This document shows positions 1 to 7,263 of a DNA stretch of 46,643 nt, piece after piece. A model generated the notes under the pieces. That model did no database searches. It had not been told where the DNA came from and worked only from the letters and a program-made list of their open reading frames with translations. The stretch is from positions 34,901 to 81,543 of the forward strand of contig WOYV01000111.1 of NCBI GenBank assembly GCA_011620585.1, read 5' to 3'. The position numbers and the translations under genes were made by a program. The stretch is from Draconibacterium sp. Lineage in GTDB: Bacteria > Bacteroidota > Bacteroidia > Bacteroidales > Prolixibacteraceae. The stretch's first letter is position 1; the number at the start of each line of letters is the position of its first letter.

Positions 1-422
1 ACTTCGGTATAAATTCCACCGCTTGTTAATGGTTGAGTTCCGAGGGTGTACGGCAAATCATTTTCACAAACAGTTACTTCCTGTTCAACCAGCGAAGTGT
101 CGTTCACGGTAAAAAATAAGGTAACCGTGCTGTCGCAGCCATTCACTGCATTAAATACTTCGGTGTAAGTTCCTGAAGCAGCCAGGGATGTTCCGCCAAA
201 CTGAACCGGGAGATCGGTTTCGCAAACCGTCATCGCATCGGCAACAATAAAGGTGTCCTTCACAATCAAGGAAAGGACAACGGTACTATCGCATCCGTTT
301 TTACTTGAAAACACTTCGGTATAAATTCCACCGCTTGTTAATGGTTGAGTTCCGAGGGTGTACGGCAGGTCAATTTCACAAACAGTTACTTCCTGTTCAA
401 CCAGCGAAGTGTCGTTAACGGT
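1..422 (-). repeat. Near-identical direct repeats within the adhesin gene (1-110 and 313-422)
   Basis: Bases 1-110 and 313-422 align with only four mismatches that I can count (positions 56, 57, 61 and 105 of the first copy). The 312-base offset equals two 52-codon modules, so alternate modules are more alike than neighbours. This points to recent duplication or gene conversion of a two-module unit. The array continues past the left edge. Confidence 0.9.
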
Positions 423-3400
423 TAACGTAAAATTATAGATACTGTCGCAGCCATCAACTGTGGTAAATACCTGCGTATAAGTACCCGGGGCGTTCAGTGT
501 TGAATCGCCCCAATGATATGGCAGGTCGTTCTCGCAAATGGTGTCTGCATTGTTGAATTCATACGATGGATTAACAATTAAATTTATAGTAACCGTGCTA
601 TCGCAACCAAACTCACTTTGAAAGGTTTCAGTGTAAAATCCACTTGTAGTTAATTGTTGTGATCCAAAGGTGTATGGTGTGTCAGCAGAACAAATTGTAA
701 TGGCCGAATTCCCGCTTTCATACAATTTCACATCATCGAAATAAACCATGCTGTTGCCATAAAGTTCTACCGAAGTAGGCAGAACCGTTTCTAACAGTGG
801 AAACTCAGTGAGTACTTCGGATCCGTTGGTTCCTGATGCTTGCTCGCCGTTAATGAAAACCTTATACTTGAATGAAGAATAATCATATTCAATTTTGATA
901 TGTGTCCAGGAACCAGATACAGCGGGCTGTAGGATATATTTTGTTGTGGCACTACCGCTATGATTATAAGTAATGAAATTTCCACTTTCGGTTTCCACTC
1001 TACCTAAAAACGAACCCCATGTAGCAATTGAAGGATTTCCAAGCGATAAACCGCAAGCTCCTCCTGTCAAAACATTTTCAATACGCACCCATGCTTCAAG
1101 TGTTACTTTCTCGGGGAAACTGGCTACTGCTTTCGACAGATTAGCTGCCCAACCTGAACCTGAAACCTGGAACGATTGTGCCCCGTTTTTCACCGGATTA
1201 TTCACAACAATCTGATTTGCAGTCCCGGTGCCACCGTAGCGGATTACCCAGCCATCGGGAAGAGTGCCAAGGACATCATCTTCAAAATCATCCATTACCA
1301 AAGTATTCGAAGTTTCTCCAATGGTATCGTTGTACGTTGGGTGAATAGTCAGATTTAACTGAACAATGCTGTCGCAACCTGTAACGGTTGGGTAACTTTC
1401 GTAATAAGTGCCGCTAGTACTGAGTTGTTGTGAACCAAAAGTGTAAGGCGTTTCGCTGGCACAAATTTCAGCTACTATTGGTGGAAGTGGAGTTCCTCCA
1501 ATTCCCTGATAATCGATCATAATTTCTTCAGCAGAAAGCGCTTTGTCATACATTTTGAATTCATCAATGGCACCTTTAAAATATCCGTCAGCAGAAAAAT
1601 TACTTTTCCCGATAAATTGGGCAGATCTTAAAAGTTTGTTGGGTGTTACCCCATTTGTTTTCTGGTCGATTTGACTTCCATTTTTGTAAATGGTCATTAT
1701 GCCGCTATTGTCTACTGTGACAGCAAAATAATCCCATTGTCCGGATGTGATGACAGAGGTACTACGGAATTGAGTTTCTGAACTGTTCTTATAAATTGAA
1801 AACAAAAAGGTATTTCCTGATTGGTAATTGGACACGATGATGTTGTTGCTGGATGAGCCATTTCCCAGATCAACAATACGGGAATAATTATTGAACGCAT
1901 CCCATCGAGCCCAGAAAGTAAACGACATGGGGCCACCGTTTTCCCAATCTCCTAAATCAATGTAATCGTTGGTACCGTCGAAATAGTACGCCTGACCGGC
2001 ATTGCCGTTTCGGTCGGCAGTCGGGATGGCTTCATAAACGGTCCCGTTGTGCCCACGACCACTTTCATCGTCAGCATTTCCGTCGAATGGATAGAATGCA
2101 ATCAAATTCTCGGGTGCCACCACCGAAAGCCCGTAGCTTTGGTTGACCGTGATGCTTGTATAAACAGTATCGATATTTCCGCTGCTGGACTGCTTTAATA
2201 TGGCGCTTACGGTGTAATCCCCTGCATCTGCATAGGCATGGTAAGCATCTTCAGAAGCTGCCCGTCCAACAATTGTTGTACTATCGCCAAAGTCCCAGTA
2301 AATGCTGTCAACATCAGTGGTTTCGGCAGTAAAGGTAGCCGTATTGTTGGTACATGCCGGGTTGGTTTGTGCGGTAATCGTACCTCGTGGATTAAAATCC
2401 TGGGTATACGATTTTGTAAGTGCGCTGCTCCAGTTGCCAACCGAATCGATAAACTGGAAACTGATGTCGTTTGTCCCGCCCGGGAGCGATGAAACATCAA
2501 TCAACTCGTTAATATCGAGCGTTTGAACAGGAGCGCTTAACGTTATTTCTGTTGCTGAACCAATCTGGTCGTTTGCCCAGTAGCGGTAGGCAACAATTTT
2601 ATTGTCGGCAGGAAGTATTTCATCTTCGTATTTGCTGAACAGATGCGAGAAAGCAGCGCTCCACACTCCCGCTTCATCCTGAAAACGATAGGAGATAAAA
2701 TGGAGTCCATCGCCAAGTGCTGACAAATCAAGTTGAGTATCCAGCATGTATTCTGATCCGGCTGGGACCGCTGACTTTACTGCACTGTTAATATCGCCGT
2801 CGATCCAGTAATCAACAGCAATTAATTCGTGCATATCGGCTGCTGCATCTTCAGGATATTTGGTGAAAAAGCAACTGTACACCGGGCTCCAGTTTCCAGC
2901 TTCGTCGCGGAAGCGGTAACTTACTATGTGCAAGCCATCGTCGAGAGCCGAAACGTCGAGGTTGGTATCCAATGCCAATAAAGAAGTAGCTAAAACCGGG
3001 TCGTTTTGAACCGAAGAATAATCGCCATCGTACCAGTATTCCAATGCCGTAATTTGATGCAACTGAGGAAGCGATTCCGAATCCTCCTTGGTAAAAAACC
3101 ACGATGCAACGGGTCCCCATTTTCCGGCTTCATCCTGTACGCGTAGGCTTACAAAGTTGAAACCATCGCGGAGTGTGGAAATATCGAGCATGCCGGTTAA
3201 ATCGAGCGATGAAGTTGCCACAAAAGATGAGTCGTGTTTGTTGGCATAGTCATCGTTAAACCAGTATTCTGCAGCAACCAGTTGCTTTAAGCCACTTGTG
3301 CCTTCTTTCTTAAAAAAGCGGATTATGGGTGAAGACCAGATTCCACGGTCGTCTTTAAACCGCACGGTTACAGTGTGCAAACCATCAATTAGTGCGCTTA

Positions 3401-3797
3401 CATCGAACAAGGTGTTCAGATCGACACTTGCACCGGGTGTTAATGGTGTTTCAACTGCCGAAGCATAATTGCCGTCGTACCAGTATTCGGCAGCAGTAAC
3501 CAGGTGTATTCCAATATCCGATCCCGGATAATAGGTAAAAAACTGCGTGAGCACCGAACCCCAGATACCACGTGTGTCCTGAAAACGCGCAGTAAAGGTA
3601 TGCAGGCCCGGTTCAAGGGAACTTACATCAAGCAAATCGGTGTACACGACGCTTGCGCCCGGTGTCACCGTTTGCTCCACAGCTGTGCCATAATCGCCGT
3701 CGTACCAATATTCCACGCCCGAAATATTGGTTTGAGCCAGCGCCCAAATTGGCAGCAGCAGCCAAATTATCAGATAGATAAATCGTTTCATTTTCAT
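1..3797 (-). CDS. Large secreted multidomain repetitive protein (adhesin-like), 3' end missing
   Basis: The reading frame is open from an ATG at 3797 (a second in-frame ATG lies at 3791) to the left edge, about 1265 residues, and the C-terminus is outside the window. Reading order: a signal peptide (MKRFIYLIIWLLLPIWALAQ); six repeats of about 75-80 residues each beginning with an EYWYDGDY-like motif (about residues 25-465); a PKD-like domain (about 469-535, YWDFGDS); a concanavalin/LamG-like domain (about 555-760, FYPFDGNADD start); one cysteine-containing module; a second jelly-roll-like domain (about 832-1026); then tandem 52-residue modules with the pattern C-x3-LPY-x-GCDS. Such proteins of Bacteroidota are usually exported to the surface, often by type IX secretion, but the sorting tail would lie outside the window. 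It starts 24 bases after the stop of a secreted beta-helix gene, so co-transcription is likely. A role in adhesion or carbohydrate binding is inference from domain type only. Confidence 0.85.
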   Translation of the reverse strand, partial: MKMKRFIYLIIWLLLPIWALAQTNISGVEYWYDGDYGTAVEQTVTPGASVVYTDLLDVSSLEPGLHTFTARFQDTRGIWGSVLTQFFTYYPGSDIGIHLVTAAEYWYDGNYASAVETPLTPGASVDLNTLFDVSALIDGLHTVTVRFKDDRGIWSSPIIRFFKKEGTSGLKQLVAAEYWFNDDYANKHDSSFVATSSLDLTGMLDISTLRDGFNFVSLRVQDEAGKWGPVASWFFTKEDSESLPQLHQITALEYWYDGDYSSVQNDPVLATSLLALDTNLDVSALDDGLHIVSYRFRDEAGNWSPVYSCFFTKYPEDAAADMHELIAVDYWIDGDINSAVKSAVPAGSEYMLDTQLDLSALGDGLHFISYRFQDEAGVWSAAFSHLFSKYEDEILPADNKIVAYRYWANDQIGSATEITLSAPVQTLDINELIDVSSLPGGTNDISFQFIDSVGNWSSALTKSYTQDFNPRGTITAQTNPACTNNTATFTAETTDVDSIYWDFGDSTTIVGRAASEDAYHAYADAGDYTVSAILKQSSSGNIDTVYTSITVNQSYGLSVVAPENLIAFYPFDGNADDESGRGHNGTVYEAIPTADRNGNAGQAYYFDGTNDYIDLGDWENGGPMSFTFWARWDAFNNYSRIVDLGNGSSSNNIIVSNYQSGNTFLFSIYKNSSETQFRSTSVITSGQWDYFAVTVDNSGIMTIYKNGSQIDQKTNGVTPNKLLRSAQFIGKSNFSADGYFKGAIDEFKMYDKALSAEEIMIDYQGIGGTPLPPIVAEICASETPYTFGSQQLSTSGTYYESYPTVTGCDSIVQLNLTIHPTYNDTIGETSNTLVMDDFEDDVLGTLPDGWVIRYGGTGTANQIVVNNPVKNGAQSFQVSGSGWAANLSKAVASFPEKVTLEAWVRIENVLTGGACGLSLGNPSIATWGSFLGRVETESGNFITYNHSGSATTKYILQPAVSGSWTHIKIEYDYSSFKYKVFINGEQASGTNGSEVLTEFPLLETVLPTSVELYGNSMVYFDDVKLYESGNSAITICSADTPYTFGSQQLTTSGFYTETFQSEFGCDSTVTINLIVNPSYEFNNADTICENDLPYHWGDSTLNAPGTYTQVFTTVDGCDSIYNFTLTVNDTSLVEQEVTVCEIDLPYTLGTQPLTSGGIYTEVFSSKNGCDSTVVLSLIVKDTFIVADAMTVCETDLPVQFGGTSLAASGTYTEVFNAVNGCDSTVTLFFTVNDTSLVEQEVTVCENDLPYTLGTQPLTSGGIYTE
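2480..3745 (-). repeat. Six divergent EYWYDGDY-type protein repeats
   Basis: Six repeats begin with EYWYDGDYG, EYWYDGNYA, EYWFNDDYA, EYWYDGDYS, DYWIDGDIN and RYWANDQIG, and each continues to a block resembling LDVSALxDGLHxVxxRFxDExGxWSxxxxxFF. At DNA level they are well diverged, so this is an old protein repeat family rather than a recent DNA duplication. Confidence 0.85.
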
Positions 3798-3821
3798 TTT
3801 ATTCAGATTTGAAAACCGATG

Positions 3822-4874
3822 TTACCTGTTCTGAGCTTCGGCATTGATGTTCACTCCCAGTTGATCATTTGTTGCTTTGGTAGCAATATCCGCCGTGTTA
3901 ATATGCGGATAATACGGAATGGTTTTATACGGAGTTGTTGTTCCGTAAATTCCGGCATTGGTGCCATCGCTGGCAGCCCCGATAATACTTACCGTCGATC
4001 CATCAGATTCTGCTGTTCCTGTTGAACCGGTTTTTAAATGGTAGTCGTTGTCGTAGGAAAAGGCATAAATGGTAGCACTATGCGAAATGTCGGTATAGAT
4101 ATTAGCCGAACCCACATTATAAATGTTATTACTGCCTGAATTTGAATCACTTGGAGGGGTGTAGGGGAGTGAGCTTTGAAAAATGTTGTTGTAAAATGTG
4201 TTACTGGTAGAATGGTATAAACCCCATTCGTTTGACCAAACATTGTCGTCAAAGACACAATTTGTACAATCATATACCACCCGGTTTGATGTATTACCCA
4301 CATTAATACTGTTGTGTGAAAACCTGGATTGAACAAAACTATTCATATAACTAAAAATGATTGATTTTTCAACCAGACAGTTGGAGCCATTGTTGGCGAA
4401 GAGTTGTTGGACCACACACTCGCTGATATGAAAATTCAAATCAGGGGTTCCTGAGGTAGCAGCACGCAACGAAAAGTTCCCTATTACCCTGCACCGTTTC
4501 ATCTTAATATTTTCTGCTTCATCATCCGAACTTCCAAAATTTAGGTTCGAGGTAAAAAATATCCCTTCAAACGAACTGTTATCGCATGCCCCGGTAAATG
4601 TTAAGGCGTTTGTAATACGCGTTTGCATTGTCGCACCGGTTTCTGAAGGATAATGCCCGTGGCCCACCCAGTGCAGGGTTTTAGTAATTGTAGCAGGGCT
4701 TATGGAAAATCCGCCGCCGGGAATATATAAAGTATCGCCTGCTACGGCGTTTGTAATGGCGGTATTAATATTGTTGTACACTTCGGTTTTTGCTCCGTTT
4801 TGCACCACAAACTGTGCCTGCCCCCAACTTAAAAAGCCAAGGAATAACAATGGGAGTATGATTATTTTTTTCAT
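3822..4874 (-). CDS. Secreted parallel beta-helix protein (paralogue B)
   Basis: The start is placed at the ATG at 4874 (MKKIIILPLLF), because the longer frame to 4964 runs through a palindromic repeat and has no good start. This gives 350 residues with a signal peptide ending near GQA. The body has short repeating strands rich in N, C and S (for example NSSFEGIFF, CVFDDNVW) as in right-handed beta-helix or pectin-lyase-like folds. The motif GDTLYIPGGGFS near residue 45 is shared with the neighbour at 4981-6036, and the two are clearly paralogous along their length (HLKTGSTGTAE, DGTNAGIYGT). No lyase catalytic residues can be assigned, so it may be structural rather than enzymatic. It lies between its paralogue and the adhesin gene on the same strand. 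Confidence 0.75.
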   Translation of the reverse strand: MKKIIILPLLFLGFLSWGQAQFVVQNGAKTEVYNNINTAITNAVAGDTLYIPGGGFSISPATITKTLHWVGHGHYPSETGATMQTRITNALTFTGACDNSSFEGIFFTSNLNFGSSDDEAENIKMKRCRVIGNFSLRAATSGTPDLNFHISECVVQQLFANNGSNCLVEKSIIFSYMNSFVQSRFSHNSINVGNTSNRVVYDCTNCVFDDNVWSNEWGLYHSTSNTFYNNIFQSSLPYTPPSDSNSGSNNIYNVGSANIYTDISHSATIYAFSYDNDYHLKTGSTGTAESDGSTVSIIGAASDGTNAGIYGTTTPYKTIPYYPHINTADIATKATNDQLGVNINAEAQNR

Positions 4875-4904
4875 GATATTTCGTTTTGATATTTTAAAAT
4901 GGAT

Positions 4905-4945
4905 AAGTCCCCTCTGCCTTTGGCATCTCCCCCCAAGTGGGGAGA
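4905..4945. repeat. GC-rich palindromic intergenic repeat (REP-like)
   Basis: Two small hairpins lie next to each other: TGCC-TTT-GGCA at 4915-4925 and a C-run/G-run stem around CCCCAAGTGGGG. Elements with this wording, whose accidental translation reads PLGGRCQRQRG, are scattered in intergenic DNA of many Bacteroidota; that is from memory. It sits between the two paralogous beta-helix genes and could limit read-through. Confidence 0.6.
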
Positions 4946-4980
4946 AAACAGCCTCTTTTTCCATTAAGGGCTTCTATTAT

Positions 4981-6036
4981 TTAGCGTTCCTGTGCGGCAA
5001 CGGTAATTTGTACGCCCAGGTTTCCTGAAACCGCCTGGTTATCGACATTCGCAGTACGAATGTGCGGAGCATAAGGAACAGCGCCTTCTTTGTAGGGTAG
5101 CACGGTTCCGTAAATTCCGGCATTGGTGCCATCGGTAGCCGTACCAAAAATTGCTACTCCGGTTGTGCCATCTTCTGCAGTCCCGGTAGTGCCTGTCTTT
5201 AAGTGGTAATCGTTATCATAACTGAATGTATAGATATTACCCGTGATTGTAGTAAATACATTCTGCCAGCCAACACTGTGAATATTTCCTGAACCCGTAT
5301 GAGTACTTGTTACGGGATCGTAAAACATTCCACCCTGAAAAATATTATTCTGAAAATTACAGTTGGCTGAGGCTGTTTGTCCTTGAGAATAAGCAAAAAC
5401 ATTGTTTAAGAACTGACAATTATTGCACCCATTTAGCAGGTAACTTGTGCTTGAACAAAAATCATTGTGGTTTAAATAGCACTGGTAGAAATAAATTAAA
5501 CCTCCAAAAATCAAATTCTTTTCCACTCTGATATTGGTTCCATAATTCGCATAAATATTCTGAACAACAGATTCTGACAATGTAAAATCCAGATCGGGAT
5601 AACCGCCGCTTGTGCTTGTATTATTTCGCATCGATAAATTGCCAAGTACGCGGCAATGTTTCATTACAATTCCGGTTGCTTCGTTGTCGGTTGAGCCAAA
5701 AACCAGAGCCCCTGAAAAATAGATGCCTTCGAATGTACTGTTGTCGCAGTTCCCGGAGAAGGTTACTCCATTTGTAATTTGAGTGTGCCCTGTAGCCGAA
5801 GTGGAATCGGGGTAATGCCCCACGCCCCGCCAATGCAGGGTTTTATCAACCGCAGCAGAAACTGAAAATCCACCTCCCGGAATATACAAGGTGTCTCCGG
5901 CACTGGCTGCCGCGATGGCAGCGTTTAGATCGCTAAAAGTTTGTGCTGTGCCGTTTTGCACAACAATTTGTTTTTGTGCAAATCCTGCGATTGCCAAAAA
6001 CAGAAACGGTAAAAAGTAAAGCTTTTTCATAATCAT
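4981..6036 (-). CDS. Secreted parallel beta-helix protein (paralogue A)
   Basis: 351 residues from an ATG at 6036, with an alternative ATG at 6030 (MKKLYFLPFLFLAIAGFAQ) that is equally good. There is a signal peptide and then VVQNGTAQTFSDLNAAIAAA, a typical opening of pectin-lyase-like beta-helix proteins in which a list of items is spread along the helix. It shares the GDTLYIPGGGFS and YSYDNDYHLKTG-like blocks with the next gene, indicating tandem duplication. No type IX C-terminal tail is visible; the protein ends in QITVAAQER, and the paralogue ends similarly in NINAEAQNR. This shared short tail may be a fold cap. It is preceded by a 433-base non-coding stretch, so it probably has its own promoter and is the first gene of the three-gene surface cluster. 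Confidence 0.78.
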   Translation of the reverse strand: MIMKKLYFLPFLFLAIAGFAQKQIVVQNGTAQTFSDLNAAIAAASAGDTLYIPGGGFSVSAAVDKTLHWRGVGHYPDSTSATGHTQITNGVTFSGNCDNSTFEGIYFSGALVFGSTDNEATGIVMKHCRVLGNLSMRNNTSTSGGYPDLDFTLSESVVQNIYANYGTNIRVEKNLIFGGLIYFYQCYLNHNDFCSSTSYLLNGCNNCQFLNNVFAYSQGQTASANCNFQNNIFQGGMFYDPVTSTHTGSGNIHSVGWQNVFTTITGNIYTFSYDNDYHLKTGTTGTAEDGTTGVAIFGTATDGTNAGIYGTVLPYKEGAVPYAPHIRTANVDNQAVSGNLGVQITVAAQER

Positions 6037-6469
6037 AAAAATTTAGAAATTGATCCCTTGTGTGATTTACAGAAGGATGTTCACCGAGCAGGTTTGCCGA
6101 ATGATGTTGGGTAATGAACAGCAAAAATAAGGGCCACTGGAAATATGGTTATTTTGATCCACATTAGCAGGTCTAACGCTGGTTCAATGAACAACCCTTC
6201 TCTTTATCTCACACATTTTTGTTTGAATGTTAGTTAAAATTTTGGTACACATTTCTTCAGGTTCCCAACCCGGGAATATGAGCCATACTGAATAAAATTA
6301 CTCTGAAAATCAGAGCTTTCACAGGGCAAGCTGTTATTATTCAGCGTACCGTCGGTTCTTGCCAACCAAACGCAACGATTATACAACCAACCGTTTAATA
6401 CAGAATTAATCTGGATAAAAATGAAGGGTAATTTTGATGTTTTGAGTTCATTTATGCGAAGGAACAATA
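6037..6469. other. 433-base intergenic region, no convincing gene
   Basis: This separates the response regulator stop from the first beta-helix gene. A 79-codon minus-strand frame (6234-6473) overlaps the regulator stop and shows no domain or signal. The region contains two short inverted repeats, TTAGCAGGTCTAA at 6163-6175 and GTTCAATGAAC at 6181-6191, which could be regulator sites. Their function is unknown. Confidence 0.6.
6122..6129 (-). promoter_or_regulatory. Candidate -7 element for the beta-helix/adhesin cluster
   Basis: On the minus strand the sequence reads TATTTTTG, a match to the Bacteroidota TAnnTTTG -7 element, about 85 bases upstream of the beta-helix start. No good -33 TTG is visible at the right distance, so this is weak. 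Confidence 0.3.
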
Positions 6470-7219
6470 TCAACCCTGTGTCTTAAACGCGAGTATTTTG
6501 AGTTCGATTTCCTTTCGTCGGTCGCGGGCAATTTCGAGCCGGGTACCATCGCTCAGTTTTATATTTTTACCGCCAAAAGAAACAATGTGTTCCATGTTGA
6601 CCAGGTACGATTTGTGTACTCTCTGAAACGGATATTCAGAAAATTCACTTTCCCAGTAACCGAGATGCCGCGAAGTGATTAGTTCTCGTTTTTGGTTTTG
6701 GCTGTCGAAATAATGAACGATGGAATATTCTTTTTCGGCATTTAAATACAACACCTTGCCAAGAGGTAAAAATACCGTTTCGTTTTGGCCTTTTATAACC
6801 AGTTCTTTTTTATGAAGTGCATCGATGGTACGCAGCAATAGTTCGAGCTCCTGTTTTCGGAATATTTTGTTTTTTGCCTTATCGATGGCCAGCAAAAGAT
6901 CGTCTTTGTCGATGGGTTTTGTAACGTAATCAATTGCATTGAATTTAAAAGCTTTCAGCGCATAATCGTTGTACGAGGTCACAAAAATAACCTGGAGCCT
7001 GTCCCATTTCCAGGCTTTTAATAGCTCAAAAGCATCAAAATCGTCGTTAAACTGAATATCAAGAAAAACAAGGTCGAAGACAAGCGTGGGCAATTTTTCG
7101 AGCGCTTCGCGGCCCGAAGATAAAACGGCAACCACCTCCACATCGGGGGCATATTCCTGAAGTATTTTTTGCAGGTTTAGTACCGAATATTTTTCATCTT
7201 CAACAATTACTGCTCTCAT
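6470..7219 (-). CDS. LytTR-family response regulator
   Basis: 249 residues. An N-terminal receiver domain (about 1-120) has the acidic pocket E7-D8, phosphoacceptor Asp54 in VFLDIQ, Thr81 in FVTS and Lys101 in VTKP. A C-terminal LytTR DNA-binding domain (about 140-245) carries the typical RVHKSYLVNMEHI block. It lies 44 bases downstream of the sensor kinase gene on the same strand, so the two form a two-component pair. LytTR regulators bind direct repeats upstream of targets. The closest downstream genes are the secreted beta-helix and adhesin genes, which makes them plausible targets; this is inference from position. Confidence 0.93.
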   Translation of the reverse strand: MRAVIVEDEKYSVLNLQKILQEYAPDVEVVAVLSSGREALEKLPTLVFDLVFLDIQFNDDFDAFELLKAWKWDRLQVIFVTSYNDYALKAFKFNAIDYVTKPIDKDDLLLAIDKAKNKIFRKQELELLLRTIDALHKKELVIKGQNETVFLPLGKVLYLNAEKEYSIVHYFDSQNQKRELITSRHLGYWESEFSEYPFQRVHKSYLVNMEHIVSFGGKNIKLSDGTRLEIARDRRKEIELKILAFKTQG

Positions 7220-7263
7220 GTTGGTTTTATCGCTGCCTACAAAGTTAAAATTTCAATTGCAAG

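Noticed and set aside
4875-4964. N-terminal extension MEKEAVFSPLGG of the second beta-helix protein
   Set aside because: It is the translation of a palindromic repeat and lies before a normal signal peptide start at 4874.
6234-6473. 79-codon minus-strand frame between the regulator and the beta-helix gene
   Set aside because: It overlaps the regulator stop, shows no domain, signal peptide or likely start, and looks accidental.
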